A stretch of DNA of 64,000 nucleotides from Sipunculus nudus. Lineage: Eukaryota > Annelida > Sipuncula > Golfingiida > Sipunculidae. Positions 14,088-27,500 of the stretch are shown here, one piece after another. How positions within the stretch are numbered: the stretch's first letter is position 1; every line of letters begins with the position of its first letter. The translations under genes were made by a program, and so were the position numbers. The stretch is from the NCBI GenBank assembly GCA_026874595.1, contig CM049312.1, forward strand, positions 75,751,429 to 75,815,428, read 5' to 3'. The notes beneath the pieces were generated by a model. The model was given only the letters and a program-made list of their open reading frames with translations, had not been told where the DNA came from and made no database searches.

Positions 14088-15467
14088 GATGTTATACTCT
14101 GTGTATTACCACATTAAAATTCAGCAAACTTCAATTTATGATAAAGTAAAATATTCTGATTTGTCTGATATCACAAAAATATAGCTAATATTGAGGACTG
14201 TGCCACTAACTAGAGCATTTCCTAATTAAAGAAGACATCATTCTGTTTAATCTGTTAATATTTTACATACAATTTTGAATAAAGTAATTTATAACATAAT
14301 TTATAACATAATATATAACATTATCACATTGTATGTACCAATATAACTGAGACAGAGACAAGATACGACTAACATTTATGATACATTATTTATAAGTTTT
14401 CTACATATGATTTTGAATAACCATTAAACATATATATATATATGTTATCATATTTATGTTTCCATGTAAAATCTGCCATGATCATGAGAATGACAATTAA
14501 ACTCTGTATAATACAATATAATGAGCCCAGGACAATTTTCAATGACAAATTTTAAAAACAACAGTACTTTAATAATGAAAAAAAAAAGAAAAGTGATCAC
14601 ATGATTAACACAGTACGACTTGATCATGTGGACTAGAATACTCAAGGAATTACATGGCCTACATCAGTTTAAGATTACACTAAACAATACATAAACTAAA
14701 TCTACATTTACACTCTGCATTCCTGTTTCATAAAGAAACCCTCCTCACTCTGTGAGAAAAACTGCTGACTTGGGGATACCCTATACATGGGGTCACATTT
14801 TATATATATAAGGCTGTAATTTTACTTGTCTAAAAAAAAATTACACTATAGGAAACAAATAAGGTATACATGTATTCTCATTCATTAACTTATTTGAGAT
14901 GCTGAATAAAATTCTCTCTCATTTCAAGTCAAATCGGGTCACATGTAACCCCTTATTGACACTAAAACTTGGCAGAATTTCTCTCAAACTTTAAACTTAC
15001 AGGAGAACAATTAAATGCTCACCATGCTTTTCTTAAAATAAGGTTTTTGACTGTTAAATAATGCATTGGAAACAGCACATTTGTTGCTTAAGCATGGATA
15101 AACCAGTTATGATGCCTACAACTCATATTTCACCAATGGATTTTCACTTGTACAAGCTTAACATGAATTTGTAAGATTATATATTACTGGTAAATGTTTC
15201 ACATCGCCTTCTATCAGGCTAATCATATATCATCAATGTATAAATACATGGCAGTTTGACAATACCGATACAATACCTGACTTTGCATCCCCATGTATCA
15301 TTACTGGTGTTTAGTTCAGCCCTAACATATTATATAATGAGTATATTTTCTTGCTTATGTTAACAATAAACATGTATATATATATTTATATAATTTAAAG
15401 CAATGTTGTTAAGCTTTCATGACTAAGCGTAGTTAGCTCTGGCAGTGGTACACATTTGGAGGAACAA

Positions 15468-15556
15468 TCATTTGTTCTCGATGAGGTCCTGCAGTTTGTA
15501 GACGAGGTCTCGTGCCAGCTTCAGAACCTGTTTGGCATTGTGCCTCTCAGCCATTT
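15468..15556 (-). CDS. SGSM1: SGSM exon O, C-terminus with stop codon
   Basis: Encodes [20 protein letters not shown] and LQDLIENK followed by TGA at 15470-15468. The acceptor is GTATTTTACAG. The family normally ends at this point (…LIENK), so the C-terminus is complete. The 3' UTR continues leftward; no clean AATAAA on the minus strand was found in the first ~1 kb, so the cleavage site was not placed. Confidence 0.96.
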
Positions 15557-18500
15557 CTGTAAAATACACAAAGCAGCTGACAGTTGACTGACCTCTGACG
15601 TAATATATGAACAAAATACCACTTTCATAATTGACAATATTTTGAAACCTTTGTAAACACAAAGCCAACTGCAGGATCCTTGCAAGCATATTGTTATCTT
15701 AAATCATCTCCAATAGGCCTGTATTATCCCATGAATACAACATGCACATTAATGTCAAGTTTACTATTGCAGAATTTGATGATACCCTTACCTCAAATGA
15801 TCTCAAATGGGCCTCTTTTACCCCATTACTGTGACTTCAACATTACTGTGATACCTATTTTTACACAATCTGGTGATATCCCTGCATCTATATTGTTTTC
15901 TCATAAGTTTCCTGATAGCCCTGTATCATCCCATTACTATGACTTACCATTGAAGAATTTGATGATGTCAGTAAAATCCATATTGTTATCCAATATGATC
16001 TCTCTATAGTACTCAACCAGGGCAAGAGCAATAAACAGCACAAAGTGGGTGGAGCTTATATGTTTGGCAGCCCAGATGGTCTCCCACACTGCAAATACAT
16101 CCTCATACACCAGCTCTGAAATATGAATATTCATGGTAAAAATGTATATGACTATCAGAATAATTATCAACACAGTAGGTGGAGCTAGTGGAAGCCTAGA
16201 CAGTCTCCAGACTGGAAACATATCCTCAAACACTGACTCTGAAATATGAATATTCATGAGTTAAACAATACATATGATTAGAAGGATAATCAAGCTTAAA
16301 GTGGTGGAGATTTTATGCCTGGCAGCATAGATGCTGTCACAGACTGAAATCATATCCTCAGGCACAAGCTCTGAAATATGAATATTCATGAGTTAAACCA
16401 CATATATGATTATATGGATAATCAAGCTTAAAGTGGGTGGAGATTTTATGCTTGGGAGCAAAGATGCTATCATAGACTGCAAACACATTGTCATACACTA
16501 GCTGTGAAATATGAATATTCATGTGTAGAGTTATGCACTGGACAATTAGGATAATAATCCACAATTGGGTGGTGCATGTATGCCTGACAATGTAGATGGT
16601 TTCCGGGACTGCAAACACATGCATCCTCATACCCCAGTTCTGGAATAAGAATATTCATGAGTTAAATGTATGCACATGGTAATAAAGGCCATGACCTTGC
16701 TTATTTATTAATATATCAGATCCAAATTATTTAATTTAAAACAACAACTGAGGACAATTTGACAGGACTGACTTGAATGCTATGGTTAAAACTGTCCTAC
16801 TCCACTGCTATAGTGATATTTCCTACATATGTTTCTATCAATATGTATATCACATTATAAAAGAAGGACTGTCCTAACTTATAAAATAAATACAACAATG
16901 CACCTGCAAAACCAATACGTTCCACATCATCAAATGTTTCTATTTTAAGTAACAGTTTTAATAACAGATAAATCTCAGTGTTGCAATGTCATACATGCAG
17001 CAGTTGAAGGAAGGCATTATTGGTACAACAATTGTGCATGGCATCTTATGTAGACTGTTTGCAAGTACCGTAAAATCTCCACTTAAAACCGCACTTCTGA
17101 TTAAAACCGCACCCAGAATTCGCCGAAATTCCAGGTGAGACACTGCGAGGGGCTCAAATACTAAGAACCCCCCTTTAAAACCGCACCAACTTTCGCTACG
17201 GAATGATTTGACAAAAGACACAATCAAGCTATCATCTAGAAATGAACACGCATAGGTTGAGACTCAGCCATTCTTGTCCACTTTAAAATTCCTTGGGCAT
17301 TTTATTTAAACACATCATAACACTTTTTTGCAGGGTCACTCAAGCATGAAGATTGGGAAGACGTAAGGGCCGGTGAACCACTGCCTGTTTATAAAGATTT
17401 TATATTCCGTGCCGTATTCTTGTTTGCTACTGATTTGTCATTATATTTTGGAAAAAAATATTCTGCTGATCCATTTCAAGTCACTGTATATTTTAATTCT
17501 AAAAGTAATATTTTGAAATCTTAATTTATGATGAAAATTCCATTTTCTGGAATTACTCGGAAGATTAAAACCATTTTCATACCGGTTACTTCGGTATTAT
17601 ATCGTCACATCGTACGTTGACATCGCTCCATGTCACATTTTGCTGGTGCGTTTGAAAACATCACTGGTCAACTCAACTAAATATCAAAGTAACTGAAGTT
17701 ACCTTGTCGAGATACGCATAGGAAACATACGTATAGGAAACATGACGCTTGAAAACGAGTGATTTTAAGGTAAAATTAAATCGGCCAGTCGGGGTAAGCA
17801 AGTTTTTTTCCTGAAGAAAGTTTCCGTGTGGGGAGCCATTTTGTAAAGGCAGTGTTCGCGCAAGGCGAAATAGGTGGCTGTTCTGTTTACCACCCACCGC
17901 GTACAGCCGTTCAAAATATTCTTAGCAGAATACCGGGGCGTTTCAGCACATGGCGGCACTCAAACTTGATTTTAAAACGATCGTCTGCCATTGTGTGACT
18001 CTTTACAATGTCAGCTTTTTTATTCATTTTACGTTTTAAACAAATAATCATTGCTAAATAATGCCTCAAATGGGTTTAAAGTAGGCTTTTATTTCAATTT
18101 AGCTTGATCATGCCCAACGAAGTGGGCCGCTGTGTGTTACAGCAGGGTTGTTGTAAACGTATTATTTGGTGACAATTACCAAGATTTTATAACAAGTTAT
18201 ATATCACACGAAAACTAATCAGCAATATTTAATTTATAAATAACAAATAATCGTAAATAATACATTTACACACGGCTCCCATGCATGCGAGCCTGCTGCT
18301 AAGAACGGCCTTCGAAAGTTGCAATATTATCGCCCACTCGCCAGCCCAAAAACGATGTCTGTCAGGAAAATATTCAGGAAACCCTTCTAGTATTAACTGC
18401 ACAGTGCTTTCAGGAAATCAACCTGATTTCAAGATTTTGAATTTCTTGATTAAACCGCGGTTTTAAGTGGAGATTTTACGGTAAGTGCAACAGTTCAATA

Positions 18501-21500
18501 ATTCATCCATTCCACTGAAATTGCAAGGCAGTCTTGAAGTTTCAAATTAAGTAAGGGTTAAACAATGGCATTTTGTTTTTTTGTTTATCAGGACTACATG
18601 TCACTACAGGGGAATAATACAGAGGCAGCTAACCACATACATTTTAAAGGGGCCTATTCCCTTATCTGACATCTATTAACTGAAGATACTCGCTTGAACA
18701 TTTCATAACAAGAGCACCGCCAACTTGCATAATACGCCCATTGTGTATCTGGTGACTTATGACCTCATTAAATATGCATGAATTTTGTTGAGAAGGTAAT
18801 TCAGGTGAGAAACTCTATTGGTTAATATATATAATGAGTTTCATGAAAATCCATGGTATTTTTGGTAAGTCACTAGGTTGCCTCCAAAGTGCTGTGACCT
18901 CTGAACTCATTGAATGTGCATGGATTTTGCTGGAAGTCAAACTTTGGTCAGATATTTTATTGATTAACATTTCTGATGAGTTTGATAAAAATTCTTCATA
19001 TTCTTCAAAAGCTATTAAGCTGACAACACAAAGTAGCCTAGGAAACTAAAAGTTAAAGACGGGCGGTGGGTAAAATATAATACTCCAGTCTTACGATGGT
19101 CGCATAAAAATAGGCAAGAAAACACTGATCCCACAGTATACAGGCTGTTAATTTTCTTTGTACTCCCATTTATAAAATGTGGGGAGCCCGTAAAAATAAT
19201 CAAAACAGATCCAACAAGGACATCTGGCGGCAAGTCTGACAAAGCAGAATATTAAAAAAGGACTTCCGCACAAATGCAACCACCACATGTTTTCTGTTTG
19301 TCAACATGTACCATGTATTCATTAATATGTATGCAGAGTAAGCCTCTACTATAGATAAGGCAGAGTAATTCTACAGATCAGACAAGTGAATAGCCAACTT
19401 TAAGTCTTGATTGACAGATCAGAACATTTATGACTTTACCTCTTTTGAAATCCAGCAAGAACCATCGGTAACAGAAGTAGAAGTGTGTGTAGTCTCCGTT
19501 CTGGTGCATGTGCTCAAACAACTCAGGATCCAAAATCTAAAATATGCATAAATCATAAATAAACATAAACAAAAGGGTTAAAGGGAAATAAGCACCAGTG
19601 AATAATAATGAGACATCACTGTAGGCCATTAGCTGCTTAAAGTTGTTTTTATACCTGGATGTGTAAGGCATGCTGGAATTTAAAAAAAAAATGACATGAC
19701 TCCAGACATTTCAGAGAGTTTAAAGGGGCCTATTCCAATATCTTACAACTTTAACCCTTTACTGTTCAGATTAGCCTGTGGATTGTCACACTCCTACTGT
19801 TCAGATTTATTTTGCATTTTTTCCACATTTTGACATGAATCTATATAAGAGACATTAACTCAGTAACCGTTAAAGGTATCTTTGTGAAATTTTCAGCTTT
19901 TACTGTCAGGTATATGTCCATCATGTTATTTTATTTATTTTCTGTATACCTGGTTTGATATGTATGTAACTAAGGTATATACAGGTAAAAACAGGTAAAT
20001 CTGTACTAACTGTATTTCCACTCACTGGTACATTACCAAAATGACCCCTTTCATCCTGTTCAGGTAACCCATAAACCCTTTGATAAAAAAAGGGAAATGT
20101 AAGGATTTTTTTTCACTCTAAGGTAATTATTAATTAATGGTAAGAAAAAGGTAAATGATTTGGTTTAATACTGGAAAGGGAACCACCAACGAACCAGAAT
20201 GTGCAAGTAAATTAGATTTTTCTGTGGAAATCAAATATTTTTCACCTGAAAAGCTTGCTGACCCAAAGAGCACATTCTATGATTATTAACATATAACACA
20301 TATGTTTACCTGTACAGGTAAGTAAAGGTAAATTATTTTTTTTTCTGAATATGTTAGCAAACACCTTGTTCATCAATATAGTTACTATAAATTAATACCT
20401 TCTCTATTTATGGACTGTATAATTCATTTTGATATAAGAACAGGTGCTTTTAATACAGTAATTAAGTTACCTATGTGAATAGTACCTTTGTTCTTCAAAT
20501 GATCTAATTACCTGTGGCTGTGACAAAATCATGCTGAAAACAAGCTGAGAAGAATATGGATAAACAAGTGTCAACTGTGTAAAACCATTATATTTTGATT
20601 TTTCAGACATGTAAAACATAAATTGATAATTTTGGTTACGGTTACACATAAAAACATACTCACCTGTACAGGTGAGTTCAGGTAAATACAGGTAAATTAT
20701 TTTTTTAATGAAGTATATATTTTATACATGTAATAAGGGAGAAAAAAAACATACAACTAAATTTTGAGTGCCATGTGTAAAATTTATGAATTATAGGTAC
20801 TAACTGCACTATTTATTGGGTTACCTGAAATGATACCTTTGATCTTAAACAGATTTAATTACCTTTGTAAGTACAGAATATAAAGACAACTTTTCATTTT
20901 AAAAGTGGAGAAGAAATTTTTGAAGGAGTTAAAACAATATGCAGAAACTATCTTTTAATTAACTGCACAGCCACGAGACTTGTGGATTTCAATTTTGCCA
21001 ATTTCTACCTGTAAAAGTTTACTCACCTGCACAGGTAAGATCAGGTAAATAAAGGTAAATTCTCATTTTTTTATTTTAAATTATATATTATACTTGTTAT
21101 AAGGGACATTGCAATAAAAACTATTTACTTTTGTCCAATGTGCAAAATATATAATTTATGGGGGTGAAATGCACTAATTATCTGGTTACCTGTAATATAC
21201 CTTTTTATGTCAAATTAATATATTTTTACATGTGCAGGCAAAAACAAATCGCCGACTGATTTTAAAATAAAATCTGGAAAAATGTGTCTACCCTGTTTGT
21301 TAACATTTCATGCAATAATAAAATTGCTGTTTAGTTGGTCTGTCGCGTTTATCTGCACTGGTAAAAATCCAGGTGCGACAGGTAAACAGGTGTGCACTTG
21401 GTTCGATCAACGATTAGCCTAAATAAACGTTGATATATCCAAATCTTTCCCATTCGAAACATGGCGAATGTACTAAAATTTGAAATAAAAAATCAAAACA

Positions 21501-24500
21501 AATATGTCTTGCACTTGTGAAAACTCTTATTTTCTTAATTGAGGGTATCCATGCAATTTCTTTTGAAGTAACCGCCCCTCCGCGGCTGACGGTGATTGAG
21601 CGATAATGAGTGAATTTAGCAATATGTAGCACACAAGGTACATTAACGAGGCGGTTTTGCAGACTTTAGTCACAGAATTATCCTATCTAGTCAATATTAC
21701 GGAAAAATAAAAATAAATAAAACATTTACTGGACAATTAAGATGCAAGACGACACGTCTGTTTGGGTTTTTTTCCTGAACGGTCCAATTTTACCGCGTCA
21801 TCCCTCAGCCAGCGGTGACGCACTGACGCTGCAAACTTTTCTCACCCAATCGTATCTACTTTTACATCAGCAAGGTTCACGTGACTGGGTCTGGCGTGTT
21901 TATTTTGTAAAGTCTTTTAAATGGACATGGTTCACGTGACTGAGTCTGGCGTGTTTATTATAAGAAGCATCATGAGATGCTGTGCCGACTGGCGGTCTGA
22001 TTATTCTTTTTTTTTGTGGGGGGGGGGGGGGGGGGGAACATCCTCTCACGTCATGCAATATGTATGCATTAGAATCGATTCTTTCCCGCAGGGATCAGAA
22101 ACAATGAAAACACTGGTAGTACTAGTGGAACAATAATTTATTACATATATATAATAAATAGGCCAATGCACATTAATGTAAACAAATCGTTATTAACAAG
22201 AATATAAAATAACGGAAAAACAATATTTTTTATTGTGGAAAAGGTGTTTTTAAAATGTGCTATTGGGGATTGCACATAATACCAAAGTTTATAAACGTGA
22301 GAAAACGATATTAAACTGTGAAGTAACACCAAAGAAACATGTTTTCACAGTACATTTTAATGTATGTTATGTTAATCAAATATATAGGCCTACGTAAGTC
22401 CAACAATGCTTATCAAAATCATGCCTAGTTACTATGATTTCATAGCAGTACATTCTGGTATCTTAGAGGAAAATTGCACGTAGGCTTACATATCTTCATG
22501 CACTTACTTATCCAGGTCTTCAATTTGCACTTTATTTCAGTGACATTTAAATGAAGCATAATTACGTCATATGAAATTAATATAAAATGGAAATATAATA
22601 TATAATTACATTTATTTAATTCAACTTCACTTGAAGAAAAGTAGGAAATTTATTTAATAATTTTGAGATGCACAATTCCTTGGTTAACTAGATGTATACA
22701 CGAGACCTAACTTCAAATCATATAGCTAATCTGGTAACCTCCGTATGCAACTTTGTACATTTAGGCCCTCATATAGTCAGAAATCATGCACTGCTGATAA
22801 AACTTCAGCTTTAGCAGGAAAGCATGCGGTCTCCCCAGGCTGCAAGGTGCATGGTGATTTCACGGAGAGGCAGAGTTCCAGTTAATTATAAAACAATATG
22901 CAGCAACAATTCAATAATTCTTAAGAAGCACCTGGAATGTTCCAAAAACTTCTAATAAGTTATGATCTCTTGGGTGTTTGTTTATTTATTTATTTTGTAT
23001 TCACCAGTCCCGTCAGCTGTAGAGACGCGGACCATGACCTACACCTGGCAATTATACATGTCGTTCGGTTCCCGAACATTGTAAATGATGTCATTATCCT
23101 TTGATGATTAATGTAATAGATGCCAATTTAAATTAGTAATTTTCACTCCGAATCCCCGTCTGGTTGGCCACATGTTGTGTGCTGTCTTTCCGCTAAAATC
23201 TTCTGTGTGATAGGAAAATTTCCTTGTGCTAATAAAACTGTCAATCAAACGTGAAAATGACAAGGTCGGTGGGTAAAAATAGAAGCCGACACCCTGTGGT
23301 ATTTTAGGTCTTCGAAAGGGGCAAGTTTGAGACAAAGCCATCAAACATTTTGCAATATAGATATATTTGTATACCTGCGTCTTATAAATCTTATTTTACA
23401 GCAATGGAAAGGTACAATTAGATTTCAGTCTAATTTGTCCACCTGCATGGTTTCTCGATCGTCATTTTGAGTACACCAAGCGCATGCATATCGAAAGTCC
23501 GCATCTTTGGTCTTAATATTTTACTTTCACTGTGTCACCGTCACTATATATATACGCTATAGCTTCTAATTCAAGATTGGCGAATGCATTTTATTCATTT
23601 TCTTGCATGTATCATGACTGAGACTGACTCCGCCGTATGACTTTAAAGGATTATCATGACCACGACACATTTTCCATATTTAATCCCTGGGCCATGCATG
23701 CAAGCGTTGACTGGGTTTTGAGAGCGATATCAATATAAAGCGGCGTTTATACCGGGTGCACGTACGGTATATGCGATATATATGCAGTCTGCGGTATACG
23801 TTATGTATTTTTTATGAATATAGGCGGCGAATGAACCCGATTTGAGAAACTTTCATGGATGAAATATAAAAAGGAGTTATAAGTTCTGGTATTAGTGATC
23901 AGATTTTATGTTTAAAAGGTACAAACATTTATAACGCAGTACTATTCCTTACAACAATAAATATGCCTGTTATAGGCAAACGTATTACCAAAAAAAAAAT
24001 ATTTACTTCAATTCATAAAATAATAGGTTATATTTTTAAAATTTAGTTTGCTATGTGCCATATATATTTAAAGATGTTTTGCAGCTCCGCCCAAAATCTG
24101 TTTCACTGGCAGTGACAACTACTGGTGCTTTTATCAATCACTAATGAAAATTATAATACGCACATAGGCCTATATATACACACACACACACAAAAGCGCG
24201 CACACGTGCACGTAAACATGTAGCCTATACATATAAAGGAAGTACTACACATATAAAAATTTGTAAAATCTGTTCAGTATGTGTTAAAACCGTATTAATA
24301 CATATTTGTTCAAGCGTATAAGTCACTTACTGTCTTGTTTTACATATTCAAGGATCTGGGTGTATAGGCGTAAAGTTCCACGTACGTCGTAAAATAATTA
24401 CTTCAATATTTTATGGAGTATAAAGTTATCTTTATATTTTACACTGGAAAATTAACTATATCTCTATAATATCCGGCTGTTTCTAATTTAAGACGGTATT

Positions 24501-27500
24501 AATTTTATTTTCAATCCAAAAAGCCTCTTAGAATGATTGACAGTTCTTGTGCCCGATTACGATTGTACATAAAATGTTTGGCACAGAAATGATCACTAGT
24601 AAACAATCAGACATCACATATATATACGACATGATATATGACAGTATCTTCGATTTTTAGTTAAGAAAATATGTTAATATTTAAAATAAATACTCATTTT
24701 ATTATATGATATCGGTTAAAAATGGTTTTCCAGTGCCAGTACATGACACAGTAAGGAGGTCACGCAGATCACGTGCGTGGTGTCTGTCAGACGCTTCAGT
24801 CAGTCGGACGGCGATCATTGGTCACAAGTTAAACCAATAAAAAAGGGGATAATATATGATCTTGGAAATGTTTAACGGAAGTTAAATCTGTAAACACACT
24901 GCACTTGATTTTGTCACCAGGATTGATTGCCAACATTTGGTAATTTACCGATTTCTGATGAATTTAGCGTAGGAGTCTGATTTTACTCTCGCAGCCGACA
25001 TGTTACCAGGGCCCACGTAACAAGGCCACGTGAGTGAAAGTCAATCATTTTTATATTTTTCCAACAAGTCTGCGTTCGCGCCAGTTTGGATCTTGGTCAC
25101 ATGTTAGAACAACACTTGACGTTTTTCTCTTTCATTTAAGTACAAATATGATGGATGACAATAGACATTTCACCCCCAAAACTTGCCCCAATTACGGGTA
25201 TGTAAAATGGGCTTTAGCGCGCCCGGGCGGGCGCCTTTGAACTACAGACCCGTGACAAACGCGCGCCCTGGCGGGCGTTATTGGAGTTTAAAGCCTTAAA
25301 CTAAGGATAATCCCTTGATCCTTTAATATAAATAGGTCAGATGATCCATAGTTTTGCAAAGGGTGTTTTTTTTAATTTAAACAATTTAAACACACAGCAA
25401 CCAATCACCTTAGGTTACACTGATCTTCTGTTTGTCAACTTTGGCACCTGTATCTTGTTTGCTAACAGCATGTTTGGACCTTTAATACCACAAAGAACTG
25501 TACACCATCTGACATAATTAGAATTTAATGATCAAATAATTTTTGCTTTAACTTTGATACTGTTATTTATCTCCATTATATTCATGAGAATTATGAACAT
25601 TTAAAGTCACCAAGGGACATTGCAAGGTGGAACTACTTGTGGTATAAGATTTATAGCAATTTATATTTTGTGAAGATAATTTATATGTAATTTATGACAA
25701 TTTTCTTATTCTGTCATCATATACAGATGTATTGCCACAAAACCTGTTTGCCGTTTCTTCTCACCTGAATCAAGGATCGCATGTTGGCAAAGTGGGTGTC
25801 CATGGCGCCCCCATGTGGGGGAAAATTAGCTGACATACGCTTCATCAACTGGCAGAAACAGCTGTACGTCTTGGCCTCTATAATAAAGCAAGCACTTTCG
25901 TCATTATCACCAAATATGAAAGAATTTTAGTATAAATAATTAGTATATTATCGATCCCACAGCTTCTGGCTCAAATATTCACACACATGGACTGTTGGTA
26001 ATAAGTTATACAGTCTAATCAGACTTTGGTTGTATCAGCACTTGTTTGAATCTACACTGGATTAGAACTAAATGGTTTACATAAGTCCAGAAGTAGAATG
26101 CTTTGCATTTGCCCTGTAGTCTGCTTAACAAAAGCCTAAACTGGTATATTCAATAAAACATGAGTTTGCTGTTTGCACTTTGTTGTTAATCCAATTAACT
26201 GTGCTGCTATAAGTGATATTTCATGGACAGAATTGAATCAAATGGTAGCAAAACTGGCCTTACCCAGACTAGAAACAAATCTGCTTGACCCAGACTAGAA
26301 ACAGATTTGCATGATGCAGACTAAAAGCAGATCTGCCTGACCCAGACTAAAAAAAGATTTGCCTGACGCAGACTAGAAACAGATTTACCTTACCTAGACT
26401 AGAAACAGATTTGCGTGATGCAGACTAAAAGCAGATTTGCCTGACGCAGACTAGAAACAGATTTGCCTTACCCAGACTAGAAACAGATTTGCCTTACCCA
26501 GACTAGAAACAGATTTGCGTGATGCAGACTAAAAGCAGATTTGCCTGATGCAGACTAGAAACAGATTTGCCTTACCCAGACTAGAAACAGATTTGCCTTA
26601 CCCAGACAAGAAACAGATTTGCCTTACCCAGACTAGAAACAGATTTGCCTGTACGTAGTAGTAAACCAAGCTACTGTAGACCACCTTTCAAGCAGACTAC
26701 ACTTTTGTCTACAGTAGACAGAACTGATGTGGACTAGTCGCCTAGTGTGGACAGAGTAATCCAATGCATGATCAGGATTTGCTGGTTCAGATTGGCCTTA
26801 AAACAGATCATTATTTAAAATTCAACTCCCCCCCCCCCCCACACACACACACAAATACGCACATTATACTTTCATGATAGCAATGGCAAAGCCACATTAT
26901 TAAATGCATTATTAAACAAGTGACCCAGGGGTCATGACGCTCAGCTGACCAGGAAGACATTGACAAAAGTAATTTTATCATCTGAATGTCAAATTTGAAT
27001 GAAATACTTTTTCCAAACTTGACCTTTTGTATAAAATCATCCAATATTCATTGGGGTACTATGGAGCTCTGTAGCATGAAGGATATGGGTAACAGACACC
27101 TATTTTCAAGGTTTACATGATGACTTTTCAGGGGTCTCCCAGCATGTCAAAAAATAAAATTCTAGGTCCAGTTATTATGATTTGTGCCCTGTTAACAAAT
27201 CCAAATGTTTATTCTGGGGGGTATTTCAAAGCCGCATAGGATGAAGGATATGGGTAACAGAGATGTAATTTCAGGTGCACAAGGAGACTTTTCAGGGGCC
27301 TCCCAGCATATCAAGAAAGGAGATTCTAGGTCAAGTCATTATAATTTGTGCTCTGTTAACAGATGACCAAATCTTTATTCTGGGGAGTACTTCGGAGCCC
27401 CAGAGCATGAAGGATATGGGTAACAGGGACCTTATTTCGGGTTTCCATGTAGACCTTTTATGGGCTTCCCTGGAGGTGAGGACAGAAGATTCTAGGTCCA

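Larger units (their letters stand above)
9173..15467. other. Region downstream of SGSM: 3' UTR plus intergenic
   Basis: Holds the tRNA-like remnant, the 13.2-kb minisatellite and the (TA)n run. The right part must contain the SGSM 3' UTR, whose end I cannot place. Short frames (for example 12229-12008 on minus) match nothing I recognise. Confidence 0.5.
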
